Shown one piece after another: positions 1-6,664 of a DNA stretch of 64,000 nucleotides. This DNA is from AC-32 sp963717725 (GTDB lineage Bacteria; Actinomycetota; Thermoleophilia; Gaiellales; Gaiellaceae). Position 1 is the stretch's first letter. Each line of letters opens with the position of its first letter. Below the pieces are notes generated by a model, which did no database searches, was not told the origin of the DNA, and worked only from the letters and a program-made list of their open reading frames with translations. The position numbers and the translations under genes are program-made. The DNA lies in assembly GCA_963717725.1 (NCBI GenBank), contig CAVQWS010000027.1, positions 124,001 through 188,000 of the forward strand, in the 5' to 3' direction.

Positions 1-203
1 GGCGTGACCATGCCGTATGCGTCCGCGGCCGGGCTCTCGTCCCAGGTCACGAGGTTCCCGTTCTGGTCGTAGATGTGCAGGTCGAAATCCACGCCTGGTT
101 CGGACGGGTGGACGCTGAACGAATAGGTGCGGCCTCCCTCCAACACGACGTCCAGATGCTGGGCTTGGCCGGTCCCGATCACTCCCGCTCCCACGACGGC
201 CAT
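1..203 (-). CDS. secreted protein fragment with PPC-like beta-sandwich domain (partial)
   Basis: Only the first 67 codons lie in the window; the gene runs off the left edge. An ATG at 203 is preceded by a strong ribosome site (AAGGAGGG, 6 nt before the ATG), which fixes the start. The product begins MAVVGAGVIGTGQAQHLDVV and continues with GRTYSFSVHP, DFDLHIYDQNGN and WDESPAADAYG, the pattern of the bacterial pre-peptidase C-terminal (PPC) beta-sandwich, in which a 'DFDL.IYD..GN' strand pair is followed by acidic residues. There is no clear signal peptide, so this may be an internal start or a cytoplasmic form. Its full function cannot be judged. Confidence 0.6.
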   Translation of the reverse strand, partial: MAVVGAGVIGTGQAQHLDVVLEGGRTYSFSVHPSEPGVDFDLHIYDQNGNLVTWDESPAADAYGMVT

Positions 204-386
204 TGCAATCCCTCCTTGACTTCGTCGGCTCGGACGACGGCTAGCCGTCCGCTAGCTCACGTCTTGGCCTTCGTGACGGAGTCGGAGGAGGCCGCAGAAC
301 CCCGGCGGCTTCCGAAAGCTCAGGTCGAGGCGCACCACGAGAATCTCATTCATCGCACGGGGAGTCAACGCTCCCTCGTGAGGTAG

Positions 387-457
387 AGGCGCCGACCAGA
401 ATCGAACTGGTGTGCGAGGCTTTGCAGGCCTCTGCCTAACCACTCGGCCACGGCGCC
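387..457 (-). tRNA. tRNA-Cys (GCA)
   Basis: On the minus strand a complete cloverleaf is readable: acceptor GGCGCCG paired with CGGCGCC, anticodon arm GAGGC-CTGCAAA-GCCTC giving anticodon GCA, and a T-arm with the TTCGAAT loop. The discriminator is T at 387 and no CCA is encoded after it. Confidence 0.95.
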
Positions 458-508
458 GCGGCGGTCATCGTAGCGTTGCGATTCCCGGCTCCCGGGTAGC
501 TGTCTCGC

Positions 509-1090
509 ATGAGGCGTCTGGACGCACTGCGGGCTGAGGCGGGCGACTGCAAGGCCTGCGACCTCTGGAAGACCGGGACGCAGGTCGTCTTCGGCGAGGG
601 CCCCGCGGGCGCGAACGCGATGTTCGTCGGCGAGCAGCCAGGCGACCAGGAGGACAAGGCGGGCCGCCCGTTCGTCGGGCCGGCGGGGAAGCTCTTCGAC
701 AAGGCGCTCGCCGACGCCGGGATCGACCGCGAGCAGGTCTACGTGACCAACGTCGTCAAGCACTTCAAGTGGGTCGGGCGCGGCCAGCGGCGGATCCACC
801 AGAAGCCGAACTGGTCTGAGGTCGACGCCTGCCGGCCGTGGCTGGACGGCGAGCTCGCGGCGGTCGAGCCGCGGGTGCTCGTCTGCCTCGGCGCGACCGC
901 TGCCCAGGCGCTGCTCGGCCGGCAGTTTCGCGTCACGCGGGAGCGCGGCAAGCCGGTCGAGTCCGACCTCGCCGAGCACGTGCTCGCCACGATCCACCCG
1001 AGCGCGATCCTGCGCGGCGACCCCGAGAGCCGCGAGCAGGAGTACGCGACGTTCGTCCGCGACCTGAAGGTCGCCGCGAAGCTGCTCTAG
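509..1090 (+). CDS. udgX: UdgX-type uracil-DNA glycosylase / uracil-DNA cross-linking protein
   Basis: The 193-aa product is a family-4-like UDG. It has the motif A sequence GEQPG (residues 41-45), HPSAILRG as motif B (163-170) and four candidate Fe-S cysteines (C14, C17, C108, C126). The loop GQRRIHQKP (92-100) matches the R-loop KRRIH that defines UdgX; in that family the histidine of the loop becomes covalently attached to the abasic sugar after uracil removal, sequestering uracil-containing DNA. Here the first loop residue is Gln instead of Lys, while R94, R95, I96 and H97 are kept. GEQPG rather than the GEAPG of classical UDG4 also fits UdgX. The gene stands alone after tRNA-Cys, and a role in uracil-DNA repair or tolerance is inferred from the family. 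Confidence 0.93.
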   Translation: MRRLDALRAEAGDCKACDLWKTGTQVVFGEGPAGANAMFVGEQPGDQEDKAGRPFVGPAGKLFDKALADAGIDREQVYVTNVVKHFKWVGRGQRRIHQKPNWSEVDACRPWLDGELAAVEPRVLVCLGATAAQALLGRQFRVTRERGKPVESDLAEHVLATIHPSAILRGDPESREQEYATFVRDLKVAAKLL

Positions 1091-1299
1091 AGATCCCAGT
1101 CGGGATCGTCGGCGGCGGGCTCGTCGCGATAGTGGCGCCGGTAGAACCAGAAGCCGGCTCCGGCGAGCGGGACGATCAGCAGGAAGCGGGGGTCGGCCCA
1201 CGCGGTCGCGAGCCAGAGCGCGGCCGCCGAGGCGGCCGCGCTCCACCGAATCGCCCGCTGCTCCCGGGCGGTCAGGCTCGTGTACAGGTCGTGAATCAT
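1087..1299 (-). CDS. small membrane protein after the Flp pilin
   Basis: This 70-aa protein has one or two hydrophobic stretches (about residues 19-33 and 38-52), then a basic patch (YRRHYRD) and an acidic tail (EPAADDPDWDL). Its ATG overlaps the stop of the pilin gene in an ATGA, so the two are translationally coupled. It converges with udgX, the 3' ends overlapping by 4 nt. I do not recognise the family. The coupling suggests a partner or assembly role for the pilin, which is an inference. Confidence 0.7.
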   Translation of the reverse strand: MIHDLYTSLTAREQRAIRWSAAASAAALWLATAWADPRFLLIVPLAGAGFWFYRRHYRDEPAADDPDWDL

Positions 1300-1496
1300 C
1301 CGGGGAGCATGCCGGCGATGCTCTCGAACGCCGCGCGGAGGTTGTCCGCCAACAGGGTGAGCGACGCGACCACAGCGAGTGTGACCACGGCGAGAACGAC
1401 GCCGTACTCGGCCATCGTCTGGCCCTCCTCTCGACGGCGAAAACCGTCCACCGTCGAAGCGGCAAACGCCTGCGTGAAGACGAAAAGCTTCAGCAC
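1296..1496 (-). CDS. Flp/Fap-type pilin
   Basis: The 66-aa product has the Flp pilin signature: a basic leader ending GFRRREEGQTMAEYGVVLAV, then a hydrophobic helix to about residue 50. The conserved Glu (E of AEY) five or six residues after the likely cleavage Gly is present. The GTG start at 1496 lies 6 nt after GGAGGT. No CpaA/TadV prepilin peptidase, CpaF/TadA ATPase or secretin is encoded nearby, so the assembly machinery must be elsewhere or the pilin is an orphan. Confidence 0.85.
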   Translation of the reverse strand: MLKLFVFTQAFAASTVDGFRRREEGQTMAEYGVVLAVVTLAVVASLTLLADNLRAAFESIAGMLPG

Positions 1497-1694
1497 AAGT
1501 TCACCTCCCTTCGCGTGTTCGGGGAGGATCGGGCCTTGTTCTCTGTTTTTGGATGGTGCTCGGCTCCACGCCGCGACTCCTCCGAAAATGGCGCTAACTC
1601 AGCGGGGCCGCACCGCCTTGTGTGTTCCGAGAAGTAATCGGCTGTAGTGGGCGGAGCACCCCATCCCTCGCGGGAGCGATTTCGCCTCCTGGGC

Positions 1695-3167
1695 TCAGCC
1701 GTCGACGAGGACGCCCGTCAGCGGGCCGAGCACGCGGCCTGAGCGGCTGGAGAGGTGTTCGAGCCGCACGAGCCGATGGGTGAGCGGCAACCCGGCGGCG
1801 CGTCGCTCCAGCTGCTCCTTGCTGATCGGTTTCCAGAGCTCGTCGACGGCTAGAACCGGCTCGTCCGGGATCGCGTCGACCGGGAGCTCGAGATGCTCGG
1901 ACCAGAGCCGGAGCCGGGTGTGGCGCGCGAGCTCCGGGTCATGAGCGACGACGTTCATCTCGGTGTCGTTGAACAGTGAATGCTCGTTGAGGTTCGCCGA
2001 GCCCAGTGTGAGCCACTCGTCATCGATGATCGCGATCTTCGCGTGAATGTACACGGGGTCGGTGTGTTGCTCGGAGCGGGCGTACAGCGTGCACGCGAGG
2101 ACGCGCCCAGCGTCGTCGTCGGCCTCGATCAGGCATGCGAGCATTCCCCGCGTGTCGTCGGAGCCGCTGTTCGGCTTCGCCGGCAGGACGAGCACGACGC
2201 GGAAGTCCGGGTGCGGCGGATTCGCGATCTTGTCCAGGAGCACGGCCTCGATCTCAGGTGACCACAGGAACTGGTTCTCGAGGTAGATGAACCGTTGGGC
2301 GGCCTTGAGGCCCCGCAGGTAGGACTCGAGAATGCCGAAGTCACCCTTCGGCTCTGCGTCGTAAATGCGCTCTGGAATCGTCCGCACGATCTGCAACTCG
2401 ACGTCCCCGGCCGCCGCCGGCGGATCCACTGCGGCCAGCGTCTCATCCGTCACCTCGCGCCACCGCATCCGGAAATGCTCTCCCACGTCGGCGACCACGG
2501 GCCCCTCGATGCGCGCGCAGGCGTCGTGCCAGCCGACGTCCGCGCGCGACGGGTGGTGGTTCCAGTCGAAACGGTCGCCCGACTCGGAGGTGAGGTCGAT
2601 CCCGCCGACGAACGCGACGCGGTCGTCGACGATGATCGTCTTCTCGTGGTGGCAATGCATCGGGCGCTCCTTCGAGTCGAGCGCGCACTGAACCTTCGAC
2701 TCGCCCACGAGGCGATCGCGCATCTCCCGTACGTCCTTGCGCGAAGGACGGAAGAGCGGCAATGGTGCGCCTGCCCACACCAGCACGCGAACGTCGACGC
2801 GCTCCGCCAGCTCCCCGAGCAGGTTGCGGAGCACGAGCGGCTCGCCGTCCCGCTCGAGTGCAAAGTCGGGCGAGAAGTGCCACCCCGTCAGGTGGACATG
2901 CGACTTCGCGGAACGCAACGCCTCCGCGATCGCCGGCAGCGCCTGCGCGCCGTCGATGAGGATCTCGATCGCGTTACCGGAGCGCGGCAGCATGCCCTCA
3001 TCTGCCCACCCGCCGGCCGTTGGCTCGAGCGCCCGAAGCTGACCGATCCTCTTGAGGCGTCGCCGATGATGGCGGCTGATCTGCTGCGTGACCTGCTCGC
3101 CGAACCAGCACTCCAGGGGGAAGAGGGCATCGCGGATTGGGCGCACCGGGTCGACGCGTGCGCTCAA
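1695..3167 (-). CDS. phospholipase D-like / cardiolipin synthase-like protein
   Basis: The 490-aa product carries two HxKxxxxD motifs: HEKTIIVD (H174, K176, D181), followed by GGIDL, and HAKIAIID (H375, K377, D382), followed by GSANLNEHS. This paired arrangement defines the PLD superfamily (phosphatidyltransfer or phosphodiester hydrolysis on phospholipids). No N-terminal membrane helices are visible, unlike classical bacterial Cls, so it may act as a soluble or peripheral enzyme. The TTG start at 3167 overlaps the stop of the DUF1206 gene (TTGA), making it the last gene of the lipid operon. The ribosome site is poor, consistent with coupled translation. Substrate specificity cannot be read from the sequence. 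Confidence 0.9.
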   Translation of the reverse strand: MSARVDPVRPIRDALFPLECWFGEQVTQQISRHHRRRLKRIGQLRALEPTAGGWADEGMLPRSGNAIEILIDGAQALPAIAEALRSAKSHVHLTGWHFSPDFALERDGEPLVLRNLLGELAERVDVRVLVWAGAPLPLFRPSRKDVREMRDRLVGESKVQCALDSKERPMHCHHEKTIIVDDRVAFVGGIDLTSESGDRFDWNHHPSRADVGWHDACARIEGPVVADVGEHFRMRWREVTDETLAAVDPPAAAGDVELQIVRTIPERIYDAEPKGDFGILESYLRGLKAAQRFIYLENQFLWSPEIEAVLLDKIANPPHPDFRVVLVLPAKPNSGSDDTRGMLACLIEADDDAGRVLACTLYARSEQHTDPVYIHAKIAIIDDEWLTLGSANLNEHSLFNDTEMNVVAHDPELARHTRLRLWSEHLELPVDAIPDEPVLAVDELWKPISKEQLERRAAGLPLTHRLVRLEHLSSRSGRVLGPLTGVLVDG

Positions 3168-3998
3168 ATCTTGCGGTAGCGAGCGTCGCTGAGCGAGTAG
3201 AGCGAGAACGCGATCAGCCCGACGGCGACGATGCCGAGCAGCACGGGCCGTACGGCTGGTTGACGAGCTTCGCGAGCGCCCCGTCGAGACCGACGGCAGT
3301 CTTTGGGTCGTAATCGAGCGCAGCCTTGACGAGGAAGATCCCGATCAGGCCGAACACGACCGCTCGCGCGACAAGACCAACCGTTCCAACGCGTCCGATC
3401 CACTTGCGGACGGCCGGAGACATCTCCTCGGTCTTCGAGTCGTCGAGGAACTTCTGCGTGATTCCCTTGTAAGCCTGGTAGAGCGCGACACCGATCATCA
3501 CCAGGCCGACCGCTCCGACGATCCATGGGCCACCCGGCCACCCGAGGACGCCTGCAGCCGTGCTGCTCGGATTGGTGCTGCTGCTCGAGCCGGATCCGAC
3601 CAGGATCTCGACGGCAAGCACGCACAACGCGCCGTACGCGAGACCGCTCACGAGTGCCGCTAGGCGTTCGAAACCACTGTCCGAGCCCTCGGGCCCGCGT
3701 CCTAGCGCGGCACGGAACAACCGCCACACCGCGTAGCCGCCGAGGCCGATGGCGAGCAGCGTGAGCAGCAACGAGCCGAACGGCTGGTTCGCGACGGTGT
3801 CCAGTGCGCCCTGCTGGTCGTCAACTTGCCGCCGGACCCGATCGCGAGCTTGAAGGCGAGGACGCCGATGATGGCGTAGATCGCGGAACGGGCCACGAAC
3901 CCCGCGCGGGAAAGCCATTCGAATGCCGCGCTGTTGACGAAGCCCTCGCCGGCACTCTTTGCATGGCGGAGCTCACGTGCCGGACGGATCTCACTCAT
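3164..3998 (-). pseudogene. DUF1206 membrane protein gene broken by two frameshifts
   Basis: Three overlapping frames together make one DUF1206 protein. The first frame starts at ATG 3998 behind AGAGGAAC (MSEIRPARELRHAKSAGEGF) and stays in register to about 3820. The second carries DDQQGALDTVANQPFGSLLL through LAKLVNQPYGP, to about 3245. The third ends LGIVAVGLIAFSLYSLSDAR at 3164. Each change equals loss of one base. The repeated NQPFG/NQPYG plus hydrophobic helix pattern is typical of DUF1206, which has three repeats of two transmembrane helices each and no known function. The reading overlaps the kinase gene upstream and the PLD gene downstream. Either it is a recent pseudogene or the consensus has two base-calling errors. 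Confidence 0.8.
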
Positions 3999-4887
3999 GA
4001 AGTTCCTCTCTGGTTGATGGGACGCAGACGCTGATTGCGCCGGGCTCGACCTTGACCTCGAACGACTTCACCTTGGTCCGATCGCCACCGTCGAGCTCGT
4101 AGACGACCTTCCGCGAGAGCTTGACTTTGACGTCGCGCGCTTTGGTCGTCTGCGCGAACGGAGATTGCGTGACCGACCCGGCAACAGCGCGCGTGATCAT
4201 TCGCGACCAGTCGAGCACGCCGTCGGCGGTCACGACTCCGACCTCCAGCTTTCCGTCGTCTACACGCGCGTCCTCGAACGCCTCGAGGCCCCCGAAGAGC
4301 TTGCCGACGTTCCCGAGCAGGATGCAGCTTGCCTTGCCCTTGAACCACTCCGCTCCGTCGACTTCGATCTTTGCGCGAAACGGCTTCAGGCGGAGGTTCT
4401 CGGAGCCGGTCCAGACGTAGGCGGCGCGACCGAAGCGCTCCTTGAGGCCGCCATCGCCGGCATCGCGGATCATCGCGGCGTCGAAGCCGGCACCGGCCAT
4501 GACCGCGAAGCGTTCGCCGTTGAACGTGCCGACGTCGAGCTCGCGGCGGTCGCCCCGGAGGCCGATCGCCACCGCTTCTTCGATGTCCTGCGGGATACCG
4601 AGATTCGAGGCGAAGAGGTTCGCGGTGCCTGCAGGGACGATCGCGAGCTCGACGCTCGACCCCGCGAGGACGTCGACGCAGCGCTGCACCATGCCGTCGC
4701 CGCCCCAGGCGAAGACGAGCTCCGCGCCCTCCTCGAGCGCGCGCTCAACCTGCGCCGGCGCTTTCTTGCTCTTGGGAACCTCGACCCAGAACGGGTCTTC
4801 GATCCCCTCGGCTTCGAGCACACGGCGTAGCTCCGGCAAGCCGCCGCCGAACGACTTGCCGGCATGGGCGATGACCGCAACCTTCAT
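3991..4887 (-). CDS. diacylglycerol/lipid kinase (DAGK catalytic family)
   Basis: The 298-aa product has the nucleotide-binding motif WGGDGMVQRC (GGDG at 62-65) and PAGTANLFASNLGIP, both standard for the DagK/YegS/LCB5 kinases that phosphorylate diacylglycerol or similar lipids using ATP. I placed the start at ATG 4887 because it overlaps the upstream PAP2 stop (ATGA) and the protein then begins MKVAVIAHAGKSFGGGL, the usual N-terminus. The 3' end overlaps the DUF1206 start by 8 nt. Pairing with a PAP2 phosphatase suggests a phosphatidate/diacylglycerol cycle; the exact lipid is inferred. Confidence 0.93.
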   Translation of the reverse strand: MKVAVIAHAGKSFGGGLPELRRVLEAEGIEDPFWVEVPKSKKAPAQVERALEEGAELVFAWGGDGMVQRCVDVLAGSSVELAIVPAGTANLFASNLGIPQDIEEAVAIGLRGDRRELDVGTFNGERFAVMAGAGFDAAMIRDAGDGGLKERFGRAAYVWTGSENLRLKPFRAKIEVDGAEWFKGKASCILLGNVGKLFGGLEAFEDARVDDGKLEVGVVTADGVLDWSRMITRAVAGSVTQSPFAQTTKARDVKVKLSRKVVYELDGGDRTKVKSFEVKVEPGAISVCVPSTREELHE

Positions 4888-5687
4888 TTCGCCGCCGCTT
4901 TCGCCGACCGACACGCAAGGACCAGGACGCACAGGGCCGCAATCCCGACGACGACGCCGCCGGCGACGTCGAGGGGATGGTGCATGCCGCGGTACATGCG
5001 CGAGGTCGCGACGAACGCGACCATCCCGACCGCAAGTAGCCAGGTGACGATGCGAACCGTCCGGTTCCGGAAGCGCGAGGTGATCAAGAGCGCGAGCCCG
5101 CCGTACACGGCGATCGATGCGGCGGTGTGCCCGGATGGATAGCTCGCGTTCACGGGCAGACCTTCGAGGCGGTGAACGCGCGGGCGGTGTGAGTGCACGA
5201 CGAGCGTGGTCGCGCGGTAGGTCGCCGATTCGACGGCGAGCGTGAAGATGAAGAACGCCACCAGCGCCCACTTGCGAAAGATCGCGGCCACGAGCGCCAG
5301 GACGCCCACGATGATCGGCAGCACGACGCCCCCGGCGACGATCGAGCCGATGAGCGATGCGTCGGTGCGCGTTGGCGTGCGATGGGCCGCGAGCCACACG
5401 TTGACTCGCTCGTCCGCGGCGCCGACGCTGCCGGTCTCGACCACGTGAGTGACGAGCAGCCCGAGCAGGATCGAAAGCCCGGCGATGACGACCAGGCCGC
5501 CGAGCATCACCAGGAAGAAGGTGACGACCGGATGGCCGTCGGCGAGCGCACCGAGCCGTTCGGATAGCCCGCCTTCACGCGGCCCGAGGACGGCCGCAGG
5601 CTGCTCCTGTTCGCGGCGAGGCTGAAAACGAACCCCAGAATGTGTTTTGACCGTGGCGATGACGGACACGTTTGCCCATCTCGACAC
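4884..5687 (-). CDS. PAP2-superfamily membrane phosphatase
   Basis: The 267-aa product has several transmembrane helices and the PAP2 signature: an RP pair (HSHRPRVH), YPSGHTAA (PSGH at 184-187) and TSRMYRGMHHPLDVAGG (S229-R230, H236/H237, D240). These form the phosphohistidine-type active site that dephosphorylates phosphatidate, phosphatidylglycerophosphate or undecaprenyl pyrophosphate. The usual Lys of the first motif appears to be Arg. GTG 5687 is the furthest start in frame; the first 40 residues are poorly conserved in character, so the true start may be further in. It heads the operon PAP2-kinase-DUF1206-PLD. Confidence 0.88.
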   Translation of the reverse strand: MSRWANVSVIATVKTHSGVRFQPRREQEQPAAVLGPREGGLSERLGALADGHPVVTFFLVMLGGLVVIAGLSILLGLLVTHVVETGSVGAADERVNVWLAAHRTPTRTDASLIGSIVAGGVVLPIIVGVLALVAAIFRKWALVAFFIFTLAVESATYRATTLVVHSHRPRVHRLEGLPVNASYPSGHTAASIAVYGGLALLITSRFRNRTVRIVTWLLAVGMVAFVATSRMYRGMHHPLDVAGGVVVGIAALCVLVLACRSAKAAAK

Positions 5688-5697
5688 CTTCTAACCC

Positions 5698-6609
5698 ATG
5701 CCGCTCCTGTTACTTCTCATCCTGGCTCTGACCGTCGGCCTTGCGACCGGCTTGGTGGTCTGGCTGCTTCCTCGCACCGTTGCATCGACCCAGCCGGCCT
5801 CCGAGGGCGCACGAAGAATCGGCGAGACGGTCGGCCGCCACCAAACTCTGCGCCGTGCGCTGCGTTCGCGACTCGACCCCGCCGCAGCGACCGGCCTTGC
5901 TCTGACGCTCGCCCTGCTCGTCGTGATCGCCGGCGGCGTCCTGTTCGGGCTGCTCGCGTACCTCGTGCGGTCGAACGCCCATCTGCACGGAGTCGACAAC
6001 GGCGCCGCGAAGTGGGGCAACGCGCACGGGTCGACGTTCTCGACGGACGGACTGAGCGTCGTCACCCAGTTCGGCGGCATCTACCTGGTCGTCGCGCTGT
6101 GCGTCCTCCTCGCGGTGACCGAGACGATCGTCGAGCGGAGCGTGTGGGTGATTCCATTCGTCGTCGCCGTGATTGGTGGCGAGGAGATCCTCACCCTGAC
6201 AGTGAAGGATCTCGCGAATCGCGTGAGGCCGGCATTCAATCCCGCCGCAGCGACGCTGGGGCCGTCGTTCCCGAGCGGCCACTCCGCGACGGCCGCCGCG
6301 TTCTACGCGTGCGCGGCTCTCCTGATCGGGCGCCGTCGCGGGCGGCCGGCACGGGCATTGCTCGCAGGGCTCGCCGTCGGCCTCGCCGTCGCGGTCGCCG
6401 CCAGCCGCGTGCTTCTCGATGTCCACTGGCTGACCGACGTGATCGCCGGCCTCGCTCTCGGCTGGGCCTGGTTCTCGGTGTGCTCGATCGCCTTCGGCGG
6501 CCGTCTGCTTCGCTTCGGGGCGGGCGCCGAGACCGCAGCGCAAGCGATGAAGGCGACCTCACGCCGGACTCCGAACTCCCAAGCGCCAGGCAGGATGCGA
6601 ACGTCTTGA
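5698..6609 (+). CDS. second PAP2-superfamily membrane phosphatase, divergent
   Basis: The 303-aa product starts with a hydrophobic helix (MPLLLLLILALTVGLATG) and carries all three PAP2 motifs: KDLANRVRP, FPSGHSATAAAF and ASRVLLDVHWLTDVIAG. It is more complete at the first motif than its neighbour, keeping the Lys. Its ATG at 5698 lies only 10 bp from the start of the opposite PAP2 gene, so both promoters must overlap each other's 5' coding ends or start further in. No Shine-Dalgarno is visible, which allows leaderless translation. Function is assumed to be lipid phosphate hydrolysis. Confidence 0.88.
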   Translation: MPLLLLLILALTVGLATGLVVWLLPRTVASTQPASEGARRIGETVGRHQTLRRALRSRLDPAAATGLALTLALLVVIAGGVLFGLLAYLVRSNAHLHGVDNGAAKWGNAHGSTFSTDGLSVVTQFGGIYLVVALCVLLAVTETIVERSVWVIPFVVAVIGGEEILTLTVKDLANRVRPAFNPAAATLGPSFPSGHSATAAAFYACAALLIGRRRGRPARALLAGLAVGLAVAVAASRVLLDVHWLTDVIAGLALGWAWFSVCSIAFGGRLLRFGAGAETAAQAMKATSRRTPNSQAPGRMRTS

Positions 6610-6664
6610 CTGCCGAAACCGACCAGCCTCGGCTCTTCGGCCACGAAAACGCTGCCTAGCGGGA

